Shown piece after piece: positions 36,447 to 46,589 of a stretch of DNA of 64,000 nucleotides. This DNA is from Polytrichum commune (lineage: Eukaryota > Streptophyta > Polytrichopsida > Polytrichales > Polytrichaceae). Position 1 is the first letter of the stretch. Each line of letters starts with the position of its first letter. Below the pieces are notes generated by a model, which worked only from the letters and a program-made list of their open reading frames with translations, had not been told where the DNA came from and did no database searches. The DNA is taken from assembly GCA_950295325.1 (NCBI GenBank), contig OX485806.1, positions 50,279,169 to 50,343,168 on the forward strand, written 5' to 3'. A program made the position numbers and the translations under genes.

Positions 36447-38278
36447 GTGGGTTGGCAACTCCAACAAATGCCGAGAATCGCTAAGTTGCTAGGACATGTG
36501 GGGTGGTACCGGGAATTAATTCCGGATTTTGCAAAGATAGCGGTTCCCATTACTCAGTTGCTTAAGAAAGATTGTAGGTTTGAGTGGACTGAGGCATGCC
36601 AAAGGGCATTTGAGGAGTTGAGGGATAAATTGAGCACTTATCCAGTTTTGAGGCCACCCGATTGGGATAAATCTTTCTATGTGTTTTGTGATGCTAGCAA
36701 TGTAACGGTAGGTAGTGCACTTTGTCAGTCCACGGGGGAGAAGGATAAAGATCAACCCATTGCCTATGCTAGTAAGCAATTGACATCGGCCAAGAGAAAC
36801 TATTCTACCACGGAGAGGGAGTGTCTAGCTATGGTGTTCTCGGTCAAGAAATTTAGGCACTATCTCATATGCAACCCGGTTGTATTTTTTGTCGATCACA
36901 TGGCCATCAAATACTTGGTCAACAAAGCGGAACTAAGTGAAAGACTAGCTAGGTGGGTTTTGTTGTTGGAAGAGTTTGATTACACGGTGGAGTACAAACC
37001 CGGTCGTATGCATTTACAAGCAGACCACTTGTCTAGGTTATCAGAGGACATAAGCATTAGTCCAGTAGATGATATGTTAGTTGATGATAATCTTTTTGTT
37101 GTTACGGCACAACCCGAGTGGTATGCCGAGATAGTAGAGTTTTTGACAACTCAGTAGTTATCGGGTGAATGGACAAAAGAAGATAGGAGGAAAGTTAGAG
37201 TCAATAGTCGACACTTTGTAGTGATAGACCATAGGTTGTTTAGGAGAGGCACTCCGGTTTGACCGGTTGATTTGACCGGTCAAAAGATTCTTAGAGCGGG
37301 TTACTTTTGGCCTACCTTGTTTAAGAATTCACATGATTATATAAAAAGATGTGATGCTTGCCAAAGGTATGCGAGGAATGACCTCCGCATGGAGATGCCA
37401 CTCCATGTGTCACTACCTTTGATTCCTTTTGAGAAGTGGGGAATTGACTATGTGGGAGAAGTCCATCCCCATTCTTCAAAAGAAATGGCTTACATAGTGG
37501 TCGCCACCGAATACCTCACCAATTGGGCGGAGGCTAAGGCAGTCAAGACCGACACGGCGGTACATGCGGCTACATTCATATCATTTCCAGGTTTGGGTGT
37601 CCAAAGATTTTAGTTATCGATAGGGGAACTCACTTCTTGAATTCTTTAATTCAAGAAATGACGGACATATTTCAAATAGACCATAGGAAGACCACTCCAT
37701 ATCATCCGCAGACTAATGATCAGATGGAGCGAGTCAACGGCACATTGGTGAGCATCCTTCACAAGACAATTATGGACTCTAAGAGGGATTGGGATGTGAA
37801 GTTGACGGCGACATTGTGGGCTTATCAAACCACGTTCAAGGTGACAACTCAGGCCACTCCATTCTCGTTGGTGTATGGGTTGGAAGCTACACTTTCCATT
37901 GAGTTTGAGGTGGAGTCACTTAGAGTGGCCATTGGGTCACGCCTCACAGACAGTCAATCCTTAAGGAATCGACTGACAGAGCTAGAGGAGTTGGACGAGA
38001 GAAGGAGGATGGCAGCTCAGCACATTGAGGCCATCCAACGCCGAAGGAAGATCACCTTCGACAAACGGCACAAGAAGAGGGCATTAAGGCCGGGCATGAT
38101 GGTGATGATTCAGGATGCGAGGAAACTTGAATTTCCCGGTAAGTTTGAGGCAGTTTGGTTGGGGCCTTACCTTGTTCGTGAGGCATTCCCCAACAACTCG
38201 TTGCAGTTGGAAACGTTGAATGGAAAAAGCTTCCCAACACGCACATCCGGAAGTCGGTGCAAGGACTATAAGGCATGA
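36447..38278 (+). pseudogene. Ty3/gypsy pol remnant: RT end, RNase H, integrase
   Basis: From the 5' end it encodes LLGHVGWYRELIPDFAKIAV (end of the reverse transcriptase palm/thumb). Next comes the RNase H-like domain (FYVFCDASNVTVGSALCQ, PIAYASKQLT, CLAMVFSVKKFRHYL, ending QADHLSRL). The integrase zinc finger remnant is YIKRCDACQRY. The core has KWGIDYVGEV (first Asp), ILVIDRGTHF (second Asp) and a DQMERVN block holding the final Glu. The C-terminal part ends in RPGMMVMIQDARKLEFPGKF and GPYLV. It is inactive: gag, protease and most of RT are missing, stops occur at 37155 (TAG) and 37260 (TGA), about 30 residues are lost before KILRAGYFWP, and a frameshift lies near 37585. An LTR2 copy follows 60 bp downstream, so LTR2 probably belongs to this family. 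Confidence 0.9.
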
Positions 38279-38338
38279 CAAACCCACTTGCCTTCGAAGC
38301 AAAAGATTCGGGATCCAATCCCAGATGGTCGCCAATTA

Positions 38339-39883
38339 TGTGGGCCCAATATGGTGCCCACATGTATTCTTGACCTTTAAAATAATGTGGGACCTTTGGT
38401 TGGTATTCAAATTACACATTCAAAAATGTAAAAAGAGTGAAGTTTAGCTTTTTGAGTTTCAATTGAATTTAGGGCCAGATTAGAAGTTAAGTAACTAGTA
38501 ATCTTAGATTCCAAGTTTAGAATCGAAGGGTAAGTAGTGAAGCTTAGAGTTAGGGGAGTGTGTGATTTTGAATTACTTAGTAGGGAGTTGGGTTAGGTTG
38601 AGTTTTATTGCTCATTGTAAGATTAGTCGGGTTAGAAGTTGGTTTGTAGGTTGGTCTTGGTTATTGGCTTTGTGAGGAGTGGTCACTGACCATTTTAGGC
38701 TCGGGGCACTGTCGGCCCTAGCAAAATCCGGGCCAGTGGACTCTTGGGGCGGTTGGGAGAGAACGGTTGCTTGTAGGCGAACTCTCTCTCTCAGTTGTTG
38801 CGGCAGGAGGAGGGATGCGACGACCTCCCTGGAGAAAGGATGCCGGTTGAGGGACACAACATGTGGTGGGTTATGCTGCAAAGATGTAGCTAGAGGGTGA
38901 TGAGAGAAGCGGCAAGGGCTGGTAGTGATTCGGTGGAGCTGAAGGAAGAAGGTCTGAAGTGCTACCAATGAGCAACCCCGGCAGAAGGAACTCACAAGCG
39001 AATCAGAAAGGTAAAGAAAACAAAAAACTTTGCCCAGGAGAAATTGTGAGATGAAAAAATACGCTAGATTGAGGTGCAATGCAGGTGACACATGATTGGG
39101 AAACATCCAGGAGAAATCTAAAGTATGGAGAAGCATTCCAGGAACGAAGGAGGCAGTCTGTAGAGGGTGAAGCAAAAAGGAGACTTCGGCGAATGTAGGA
39201 ACCACAATTTCAGGCAATGCCGAACTGACCTCAGGGTTCCCAACCACCGAATTTCATTGTGACCTACAGGGGAAAGAAACGGTGAAGCTGTGGCTGTGGC
39301 AACTGCAGCCACAATATCAACTAGGTTGGGTCCTGGAGCTAAGCCCAGGGAACTGAACCTCGCAGCCCAACGAGCGGGCAACTCGGACTTGTGAACAAAA
39401 GGTCAGGTTACGAAGAGGCCAGGAAGGTGTAGTGACGAGCAATGACGGGTCCGGTGGAGTGGCGAACAACGTAGATTATAGGCCCGATTACCAAAACTGA
39501 GGGGGATTGGGTGGGCTCTGCCAAGATTGATAAGGGCCTTCTATGAGCTGATCCAGCTAATTAGTGAGGAAGAGGGGATTAGACTAGGCATTTGGAGGTT
39601 TTAGTGGGTGGATGAGCATCAATGTGAGATGCTCACGCCATTGAAGTTGGAATCTTAAGTAGGTTGTGATTTTTTAGTGTGCAAGGAGGAGGAAGGATGA
39701 GCTAGGGAGAAGAGGCATTTCTTAAATATTTGTAACCTCATCCTGGAATAAACTGGTGTGTTTGGTATACCCATCGCGGGATTCTGAATGATGCTAGGGG
39801 AATAGAATGCAATAAGTATTGGATGTGAACTACATGCCCTCACCCGGATTACGACACATAAGGGTGGGGGTTTGTGGCTGACA
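38339..39883 (+). mobile_element. LTR2, 3' LTR of the gypsy remnant
   Basis: It starts TGTGGGCCCAATATGGTGCC and ends GGGGGTTTGTGGCTGACA, 1545 bp. The preceding pentamer is AATTA and the following one TTACC, so they are not duplicates. That is what a 3' LTR flanked by internal sequence on one side would show. No clear polypurine tract is seen just before it. The interior is GC-rich with chance open frames up to 211 codons on the minus strand. Confidence 0.8.
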
Positions 39884-40085
39884 TTACCGTAAACGGTTAC
39901 CCTAGGCGGTTATGGCCGAACTCGAGGAGGACGGGGGCACTTAAGGGAAATCAACCCTCCCCTTGAGCCATGTGCGTTGTGCGATAGTACCGAGAGAAAG
40001 AATGGTGAGGAGCTTTCTTTTTGTCAAATCATCAGCAATTGGATTGCTAAGATTCTGCTTTAGGACGGACATGGATTAACGCACA

Positions 40086-40945
40086 ATGCCGGAAGTGCGG
40101 GAGGACGAGGATCTTGTTCCGATTCCCCTTAAAAATATAGCGCCTGCTATTCCAACTCGGGAGTCAGAGGTGAAGGAGCTGATAAAGGACCTCACCTGGA
40201 TGGGATGCGAGGGCCTCCTAGCAAAGCCCTAGAATTTGCGAAGCGAGGCCACATTGAGGGAATTTCTGTCGGAGAGAGGGAATCAGTGGGAGAAGACAAT
40301 GCGGTAGGTTTCGGAACAGTGGACTGCAGAAGTTTGGGCTGATGTCTATGGGTTCGCACTGAGAAGGGGCGAAGGGTGGGCAAACCGAAAGGATACTTAT
40401 TTTGTGGGGAAGTTCAGAACGGAGCATGATCCGAAGGATGGGTTCCCTAGGGAGCGTAGGATAATAGAATTTCTCCTCCTTATTCTCTACCTGGAGAAGC
40501 CCAAAAGATTGAGCATCACAATGGCCAATATCATCTTCGGAGCCCTGTCCGGAACGCGGCCGGTCAACCAGGGGCGACTCATCCAGGAATTGGTAGAGAA
40601 GTCGATCCCCCACATTGGAAAGAAACCCTCTCCCCTCTCCCCCCTACATTCTTCATCTCTATCGGCGGAATGGGTGCGTTAAGGAAGAAGAGGAGGATGC
40701 CTTAACCATTGCGGAGGATTACTCCAACCCCGAGCAGTCGGAATAGAGGACGGACAGCGGAGAGCGAACCTTCACCGAGGCAGAGCTCCAGGAAGAAGAA
40801 GAAGGTTCCGACCCTAGAGCTATCCGGCTCGGACGACGGATCGTGGGAGCAGACAAGGGGGAAAGTGAGTATGCGAGCGGAGAGTGGAAAACTCAATTTG
40901 AGTCATGAATTGAGAGGAAAATGCACCTATAACCGTGGGAATTAG
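40086..40945 (+). pseudogene. Retroelement gag-like ORF remnant
   Basis: A frame from ATG at 40086 reads DEDLVPIPLKNIAPAIPTRE, then EATLREFLSERGNQWEKTMR, YFVGKFRTEHDPKDGFPRER and YLEKPKRLSITMANIIFGAL. This layout resembles the gag-like 'putative plant transposon protein' region of plant LTR elements, an identification by style only. In-frame TAG codons occur at 40230 and 40308. The tail near 40680 shifts frame into an acidic/basic segment (EEEGSDPRAIRLGRR). It lies 200 bp after the LTR2, so it may be the 5' part of a second element sharing that LTR. Confidence 0.45.
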
Positions 40946-41389
40946 GGAAAATATCAAACTATTTTTTAGAAAATTTTAAGGGTTTAGGTACTCTATTACC
41001 ATGGAAATAGGCCAACATTTCCCCATTCATAACGGTTATAACATAGAAATAATTTAATAAAAATACAAAATTAGGGCTTACATCAATATGGCATCACCAA
41101 TACAATATCCAATCACGTGTACTAACATTCAGAAAACATAGTAACTTCAAAAGACATAGTAACTTCAGAAAACAATAAAAAACAAATAGAGGCCAGGGCA
41201 CCTCAATAAACACTATGCCTATGGTCATAATCAAAAAGTAAAGAGAACAACCTTGAACAGGGGCTTCTTCAGGTGGCCACATAACTGGTGAATAACCCAA
41301 TATGGATTTTGTTAATATATTAATATTGTGGCATGTATTGTAGCTCGCTTGATGTAACATGTACTGAAACTAATCAAAATCTATAATTC
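40946..41389. other. AT-rich spacer before the satellite
   Basis: No confident gene. On the minus strand, VMWPPEEAPVQ (about 41240-41280) lies between AG and GT dinucleotides and could be a micro-exon, but its phase does not fit the exon at 43453-43588. Confidence 0.3.
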
Positions 41390-43265
41390 CATATAACATA
41401 ATCAGACTGAACCTATATCAAACCAAGTAAGCCGGACTTCAGAAGAAATATCAACTATATAACAGCCTTAGATGCGTGAACTCACACTGAAACTAATCAG
41501 CCTGAACCTTAATAACAACCGTACATGCCTGAATTTACACATAAGTTAATCAGACTGAACCTATATCAAACCAAGTAAACCGGACTTCAGAAGAAATATC
41601 AACTATATAACACCCATATATGCCTGAACTCACACTGAAACTAATAAGCTTGAACCTTAATAACAACCTTACAGGCCTGAATTCACACATAAGTTAATCA
41701 GACTGAACCTATATCAAACCAAATAAGCCGGACTTCAAAAGAAATATCAACTATATAACAGCCTTACAGGCCTGAACTCACACTTAAATTAATTAGCCTA
41801 AACCTTAATAACAACCGTACATGCCTGAATTTACACATAAGTTAATCAGACTGAACCTATATCAAACCAAGTAAGCCGGACTTCACAAGAAACATCAAGT
41901 AAATAACAACCATAGATGCCTGAACTCACAGTGAAACTAATCAGCTTGAACCTTAATAACAACCTTACAGGCCTGAATTCACACATAAGTTAATCAGACT
42001 GAACCTATATCAAACCAAATAAACCGGACTTCAGATTCAATATCAACTATATAACAGCCTTACATGCCTGAACTCACACTTAAATTAATTAGCCTAAACC
42101 TTAATAACAACCGTACATGCCTGAATTTACACATAAGTTAATCAGACTGAACCTATATCAAACCAAGTAAGCTGGACTTCACAAGAAACATCAAGTAAAT
42201 AACAACCATAGATGCCTGAACTCACAGTGAAACTAATTAGCCTGAACCTTAATAACAACCTTACAGGCCTGTATTCACACATAAGCTAACCAGACTGAAC
42301 CTATATCAAACCAAGTAAGCCGGACTTCACAAGAAACATCAAGTAAATAACAACCATAGATGCCTGAACTCACAGTGAAACTAATCAGCTTGAACCTTAA
42401 TAACAACCTTACAGGCCTGAATTCACACATAAGCTAACCAGACTAAACCTATATCAAACCAAGTAAGCCGGACTTCACAAGAAACATCAAGTAAATAACA
42501 GCCTTACAGGCCTGAACTCACACTGTAACTGATCAACCTGAACCTTAATAACAACCTTACAGGCCTGAATTCACACATTAGCTAATCAGACTGAACCTAT
42601 ATCAAACCAAGGAAGCCGGACCTCACAAGAAACATCAAGTAAATAACAGTCTTACAGGCCTGAACTCACACTGTAACTGATCAACCTGAACCTTAATAAC
42701 AACCTTACAGGCCTGAATTCACACATTAGCTACTCAGACTCAACCTATATCAAACCCAGCCAGCCGGAATTCACAAGAAATATCAAGTAAATAACAGCCT
42801 TACAGGCCTGAATTCACACTTAAACTAATCAGCCTGGACCTTAATAACAACCTTACAGGCCTGAATTCACACATAAGCTAACCAGACTGAACCTATATTA
42901 AACCAAGTAAGCCGGATTTCACAAGAAACATCAAGTAAATAACAGCCTTACAGGCCTGAACTCACACTTAAACTAATCAGCCTGGACCTTAATAACAACC
43001 TTACAGGCTTGAATTCACACATAAGCTAGCCAGACTGAACCTATATCAAACCAAGTAAGCCGGACTTCACAAGAAACATCAAGTAAATAACAGCCTTATA
43101 GGCCTGAACTCACACTTAAACTAATTAGCCTGGACCTTAATAACAACCTTATAGGCCTGAATTCACACATAAGCTAACCAGACTGAACTTATATCAAACC
43201 AAGTAAGCCGGACTTCACAACAAACATCAAGTAAATGACAACCTTACAGGCCTGAAAGCACAAAT
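41390..43265. repeat. 148-bp satellite array, about 12-13 copies
   Basis: Successive units repeat every 148 bp, for example CTTACAGGCCTGAACTCACA at 42503 and 42651. Each unit has two related halves: one with TTACAGGCCTGAACTCACAC and one with TTACAGGCCTGAATTCACAC. These are followed by GACTGAACCTATATCAAACC and AAGTAAGCCGGACTTCACAA. Early copies (41390-42060) are more diverged than later ones. GCCTGAA-TCACA phrases persist beyond the array into the hairpin array at 46590-49440, so the two arrays are related. Confidence 0.92.
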
Positions 43266-43452
43266 GAATAAGCAAAATAAAAACCTTTTTAGAGGGTGCA
43301 GTTGTCGGCACCTCCTCAGAGGTGGCATATCATACATAACCAGGGTACACATTTCAGCATTCCGACTCAACCTGACTACAACATTACATGCCTGAATTCA
43401 CATTTCAGCATTCAATATCAACTAAATAACACCCGTACATGCCTGAACTCAC

Positions 43453-43588
43453 CGGCAGAGGGGGATGAAGAGACGACCCTTCTGTTTTGGTTGTCATTTT
43501 AGTCTCTCCAAATGGGACGTTGTTGGAACACTCTTTTTTATCGCCAAGTCGTGAAGCTTCAGCTTCAACTCCACATCCGTAAGGCGAA
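43453..43588 (-). pseudogene. Exon-like segment B, minus strand
   Basis: It is bounded by an acceptor-like TTTGCTTTGTTGCAG and a donor-like GTGAGTTCAG. It reads (V)RLTDVELKLKLHDLAIKK then SVPTTSHLERLK, a TGA stop, and QPKQKGRLFIPLC. The charged, helix-like wording looks like a real coiled-coil exon. The phase at its start (two leading bases) completes the single trailing base of the exon-like segment at 49645-49884 as GTT (Val). No domain is recognised. The in-frame TGA suggests decay. Confidence 0.4.
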
Positions 43589-44277
43589 CTGCAACAAAGC
43601 AAAGTACTCAGCATTGTGAAAAGACATTAGGAATGATATGAAACTTATAAGGACGCGTATAAATTTAAATCTAAGTGTCGCACACCTCTCCATGAGGAGT
43701 GCCCGAAACACCATGGGCACAAGGGGGACCCCGGAGTGACACCCGGGACTTGTGGCGCCGTTGATGAGAGGGCCCAAGTGATCCTAGTGTGGGTGAACTT
43801 GTTCTTTGGCTTGAGGGAATAAAGTCCAAACTTTAGTGGTGCAAAGAGAAAAGTATGAGATGAGGTCCTAGTCTTGTACTTGTGCTTGGTTAATGGAAGA
43901 GGGGGAATAGATATGCCAAACTAGGTTGGGTAAGCCGAGTAATTGGGGGCCATGGCTTGGAGGGGCCTTGGATAAAACCAAGAAACTTCTTAGTTGTGGG
44001 TTTGTCCGGGCGGGGACAAGGTGATGGCGCGTGCTCATAAAAGTGCTACCCGCAAGCTAACGAGAGTTGGCGCATGGGAGTCATGAACCCATGTCTCGAA
44101 AGAGCAAAGTGGGAACCGAATCAGGCGGGACTTGGCATCACCCCCGTGCGATCGAGGCGTGGCTTAACAATGGAAAGCCATCTCGGAGTTGCAACCGAGA
44201 CAACTTAGTGGAAGCGTTGAGGTCTCGCCTAGATGTGTCACGTTAGGCTAGTGGAGCCTAACGGGGGAGGCCCCAAA

Positions 44278-45214
44278 TGTCGCAACCCTTGCTAGTTTTC
44301 CTTCACCCAGCTTGACAGCCTTTCCAACCTAGCAAGTGCCACGAGCGCTAACCTGCACATCCCACGCACATGCATGGTTAGCTCCCAAAACCGCGGACCT
44401 TCAAGCTCATGGCTAGGTCACCAAACCCTCCTACACATGCATTCGGGACTCTCCCCTTCGTAGGTAGCCAATGGCTAAGGTGGACTTCCATCCATGGAAG
44501 TCCACTCTTAAGTTGATCATCGTGTTGCCAAAACAACACTACAACTACCCGGAGCACATTGCCAAGTATGCTCCGGGGGGGTCGGTCGGCTAAGCCGCCT
44601 CACCCATATAAGCCTCTAGGACTTTGGGCGGGGCCCCTACCCCACCATCAAGTATCCTTTTGTCTCTCTACAAGGGTTGGGGCCAAGTGGACATTTTCCC
44701 TTAGCCGCTGGGGCTAGAACCTCCCAGCAGCTTCAGACCACCATAACTTCTACATATGATGTCTGATGCTCTCAAGCGACCACTCTATCGTCATCTACTC
44801 TTTGCGTAGATGCCGATGGACTCCTCACCTGCCCCATTCGGGCAAGTATTGAGGAAGTTATGGCTCCTCAAACCTTGGCAGTCCCGGGCACCACTCCCAG
44901 GTCACTGCTGTCCCAGGGTGCTGTCCCGGGACAGCGCCCCACTCAAATGGCCATATCTCCTAGCTAGCACCTCCGATTGAGGTGTTCCTTAGCATTCTAG
45001 AATTCCACCGCCATAAGCTACTCGTAACTTATGGCCTTACCCTCATGACTCTTAGTCCTCGTGGGTGAGAGGCGTTCTCAACGCCCGGGGCCCTCACCCA
45101 CACTAAGAGTACTTGGGCCCTCTCACCAATGGCGCCACAAGTCCCGGGTGTCACTCCGGGGTCCCCCTTGTGCCCATGGTGTTGCGGGCACTCCTCATGG
45201 AGAGGTGCGCGACA
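44278..45214 (-). mobile_element. Nested solo LTR1, reverse orientation
   Basis: It begins TGTCGCAACCCTTGCTAGTT and ends GAGAGGTGCGCGACA, flanked by CCAAA on both sides (44273-44277 and 45215-45219). It is 937 bp. It is more diverged than the host element's 3' LTR, and its central palindrome has one mismatch (GGGTGCTGTCCC). It therefore comes from a different LTR1 lineage inserted in the opposite direction. Confidence 0.95.
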
Positions 45215-45473
45215 CCAAAGGAGGGGCAACCCAAGTGAGTCCCAAAGTAGGTGGGTCTAGTATAGGTTAGGTCCTTGGATGAAAGATCCAAGGTCACTAA
45301 CGGACCACCTAGGAACGACACCTTTGGGACTATGCCAAATTTGAAGATGCATTGTGGGGGTCGCGCCCTAAGGTAAACACAATGCTGCACCATAGAGGAT
45401 GGCAACTTGAGAATTGGTGTGCCGACTATGAGTATAGTCGATGAGGGCATTGACTCCGTTTGGTGGGGGTGAG

Positions 45474-46445
45474 TGTCGCGCACCTCTCCATGAGGAGTGG
45501 CCGAAACACCATGGGCACAAGGGGGACCCCGGAGTGACACCCGGGACTTGTGGCGCCGTTGGTGAGAGGGCCCAAGTGATCCTAGTGTGGGTGAGGGCCC
45601 CGGGCGTTGGGAACGCCTCCCACCCACAAAGACTAGGAGGCACAAGGGTAAGGCCATGAGTTATGCGTAGCTCATGGCGTGGTGATTCTAGAAAGCTCAA
45701 GAACACCTCAATCGGAGGTGTGAGCTAGGAGTTATGGCCATTTGAGTGGGGCGCTGTCCCAGGACAGCGCCCAGGTACAGCAGTGCCTGGGAGTGATTCC
45801 CGGGACTGCCAAGGTTCAAACAGGCATAAATTCCTCAATACTTGCCCGAATGGGGAAAGTGAGGAGTCCATCGGCATTTACGTGAAGCGTAGATGAAGAT
45901 GGAGTGGTTTCTTGTTGGCATCAGACATCATACAAGGAAGTTATGATGGTCTGAAGCTGCTGGGGGTTCTAGGCCCAGCAGCTAAAGGAAAATGTCCACT
46001 TGGCCCCAACTCTTGGTAGAGAGACAAGAGGTTGGTTGACGGTGGGGTAGGGGCCCCGCGTGAAGTCCTAGAGGCTTATATGGGTGAGGTGGTGTGGCCT
46101 CACCCACCCAAGGCCGAACGGCTCGGCCTCCATGGGCTTTGGCCCATTGTGAGGCCATAGTTGCCTAGTATGGTTCGGGTTGTTGTAGTGTTGCTCCGGC
46201 AACGCGATGATCAACATGGGATTGGACTTCCAGGGACGGAAGTCCACATCTAGGAATGGGTTACCAATTAAGGGGTGAGTCCCGAAAGCAAAGTAGGAGG
46301 GTTGGTTCCCTCCTATGAACTATAAGGTCCGGGGTAGGAGGAGCTAGCCATTAGCATGGCGGAATGCGAATGGTTAGCGCTCGTAACCTTTGCTAGAATT
46401 GAAAATTGGCAAGATTGTCAAGGGGGGCTAGCAAGGGTTGCGACA
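45474..46445 (+). mobile_element. 3' LTR of the LTR1 element
   Basis: A complete LTR1 from TGTCGCGCACC to AAGGGTTGCGACA, nearly identical to the solo LTR at 52808-53752. Open frames of up to 168 codons on either strand (proline- and glycine-rich) recur in every LTR1 copy. They reflect its GC-rich sequence and are not genes. Confidence 0.9.
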
Positions 46446-46589
46446 CTAAGCACTTTTCATTGGAGGTTGCAATCATTTGCAAGCAGCCTACACAACAAAA
46501 ACAATCAGACTCAAGATATCTCCAACCAAGTAAGCCTGACTTCACAAGAAATATCAACTACAAAACCTTAATAACAACCTCATACGCCT

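Larger units (their letters stand above)
43676..46445 (+). mobile_element. LTR1 retroelement, non-autonomous or deleted
   Basis: The 5' LTR starts TGTCGCACACCTCTCCATGA but keeps only about 120 bp (to ~43796). The 3' LTR is complete (45474-46445, 972 bp). The whole unit is flanked by CTAAG on both sides (43671-43675 and 46446-46450). The internal DNA (43797-44277 and 45220-45473) has no coding frame, and ends in a purine-rich GGTGGGGGTGAG just before the 3' LTR, a plausible polypurine tract. The primer-binding region was lost with the rest of the 5' LTR. A second LTR1 in reverse orientation lies inside. Confidence 0.88.

Noticed and set aside
36084-36467. 127-codon minus-strand frame rich in Asn, Lys and Thr
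   Set aside because: It is the antisense of a GT-rich low-complexity tract and overlaps the start of the gypsy remnant.
38612-39247. 211-codon minus-strand frame
   Set aside because: Lies wholly within an LTR2 copy and has no recognisable protein features.
45151-45657. 168-codon and related frames inside LTR1 copies
   Set aside because: The same frames recur in every LTR1 copy and cross the nested-LTR boundary. They are by-products of GC-rich LTR sequence.
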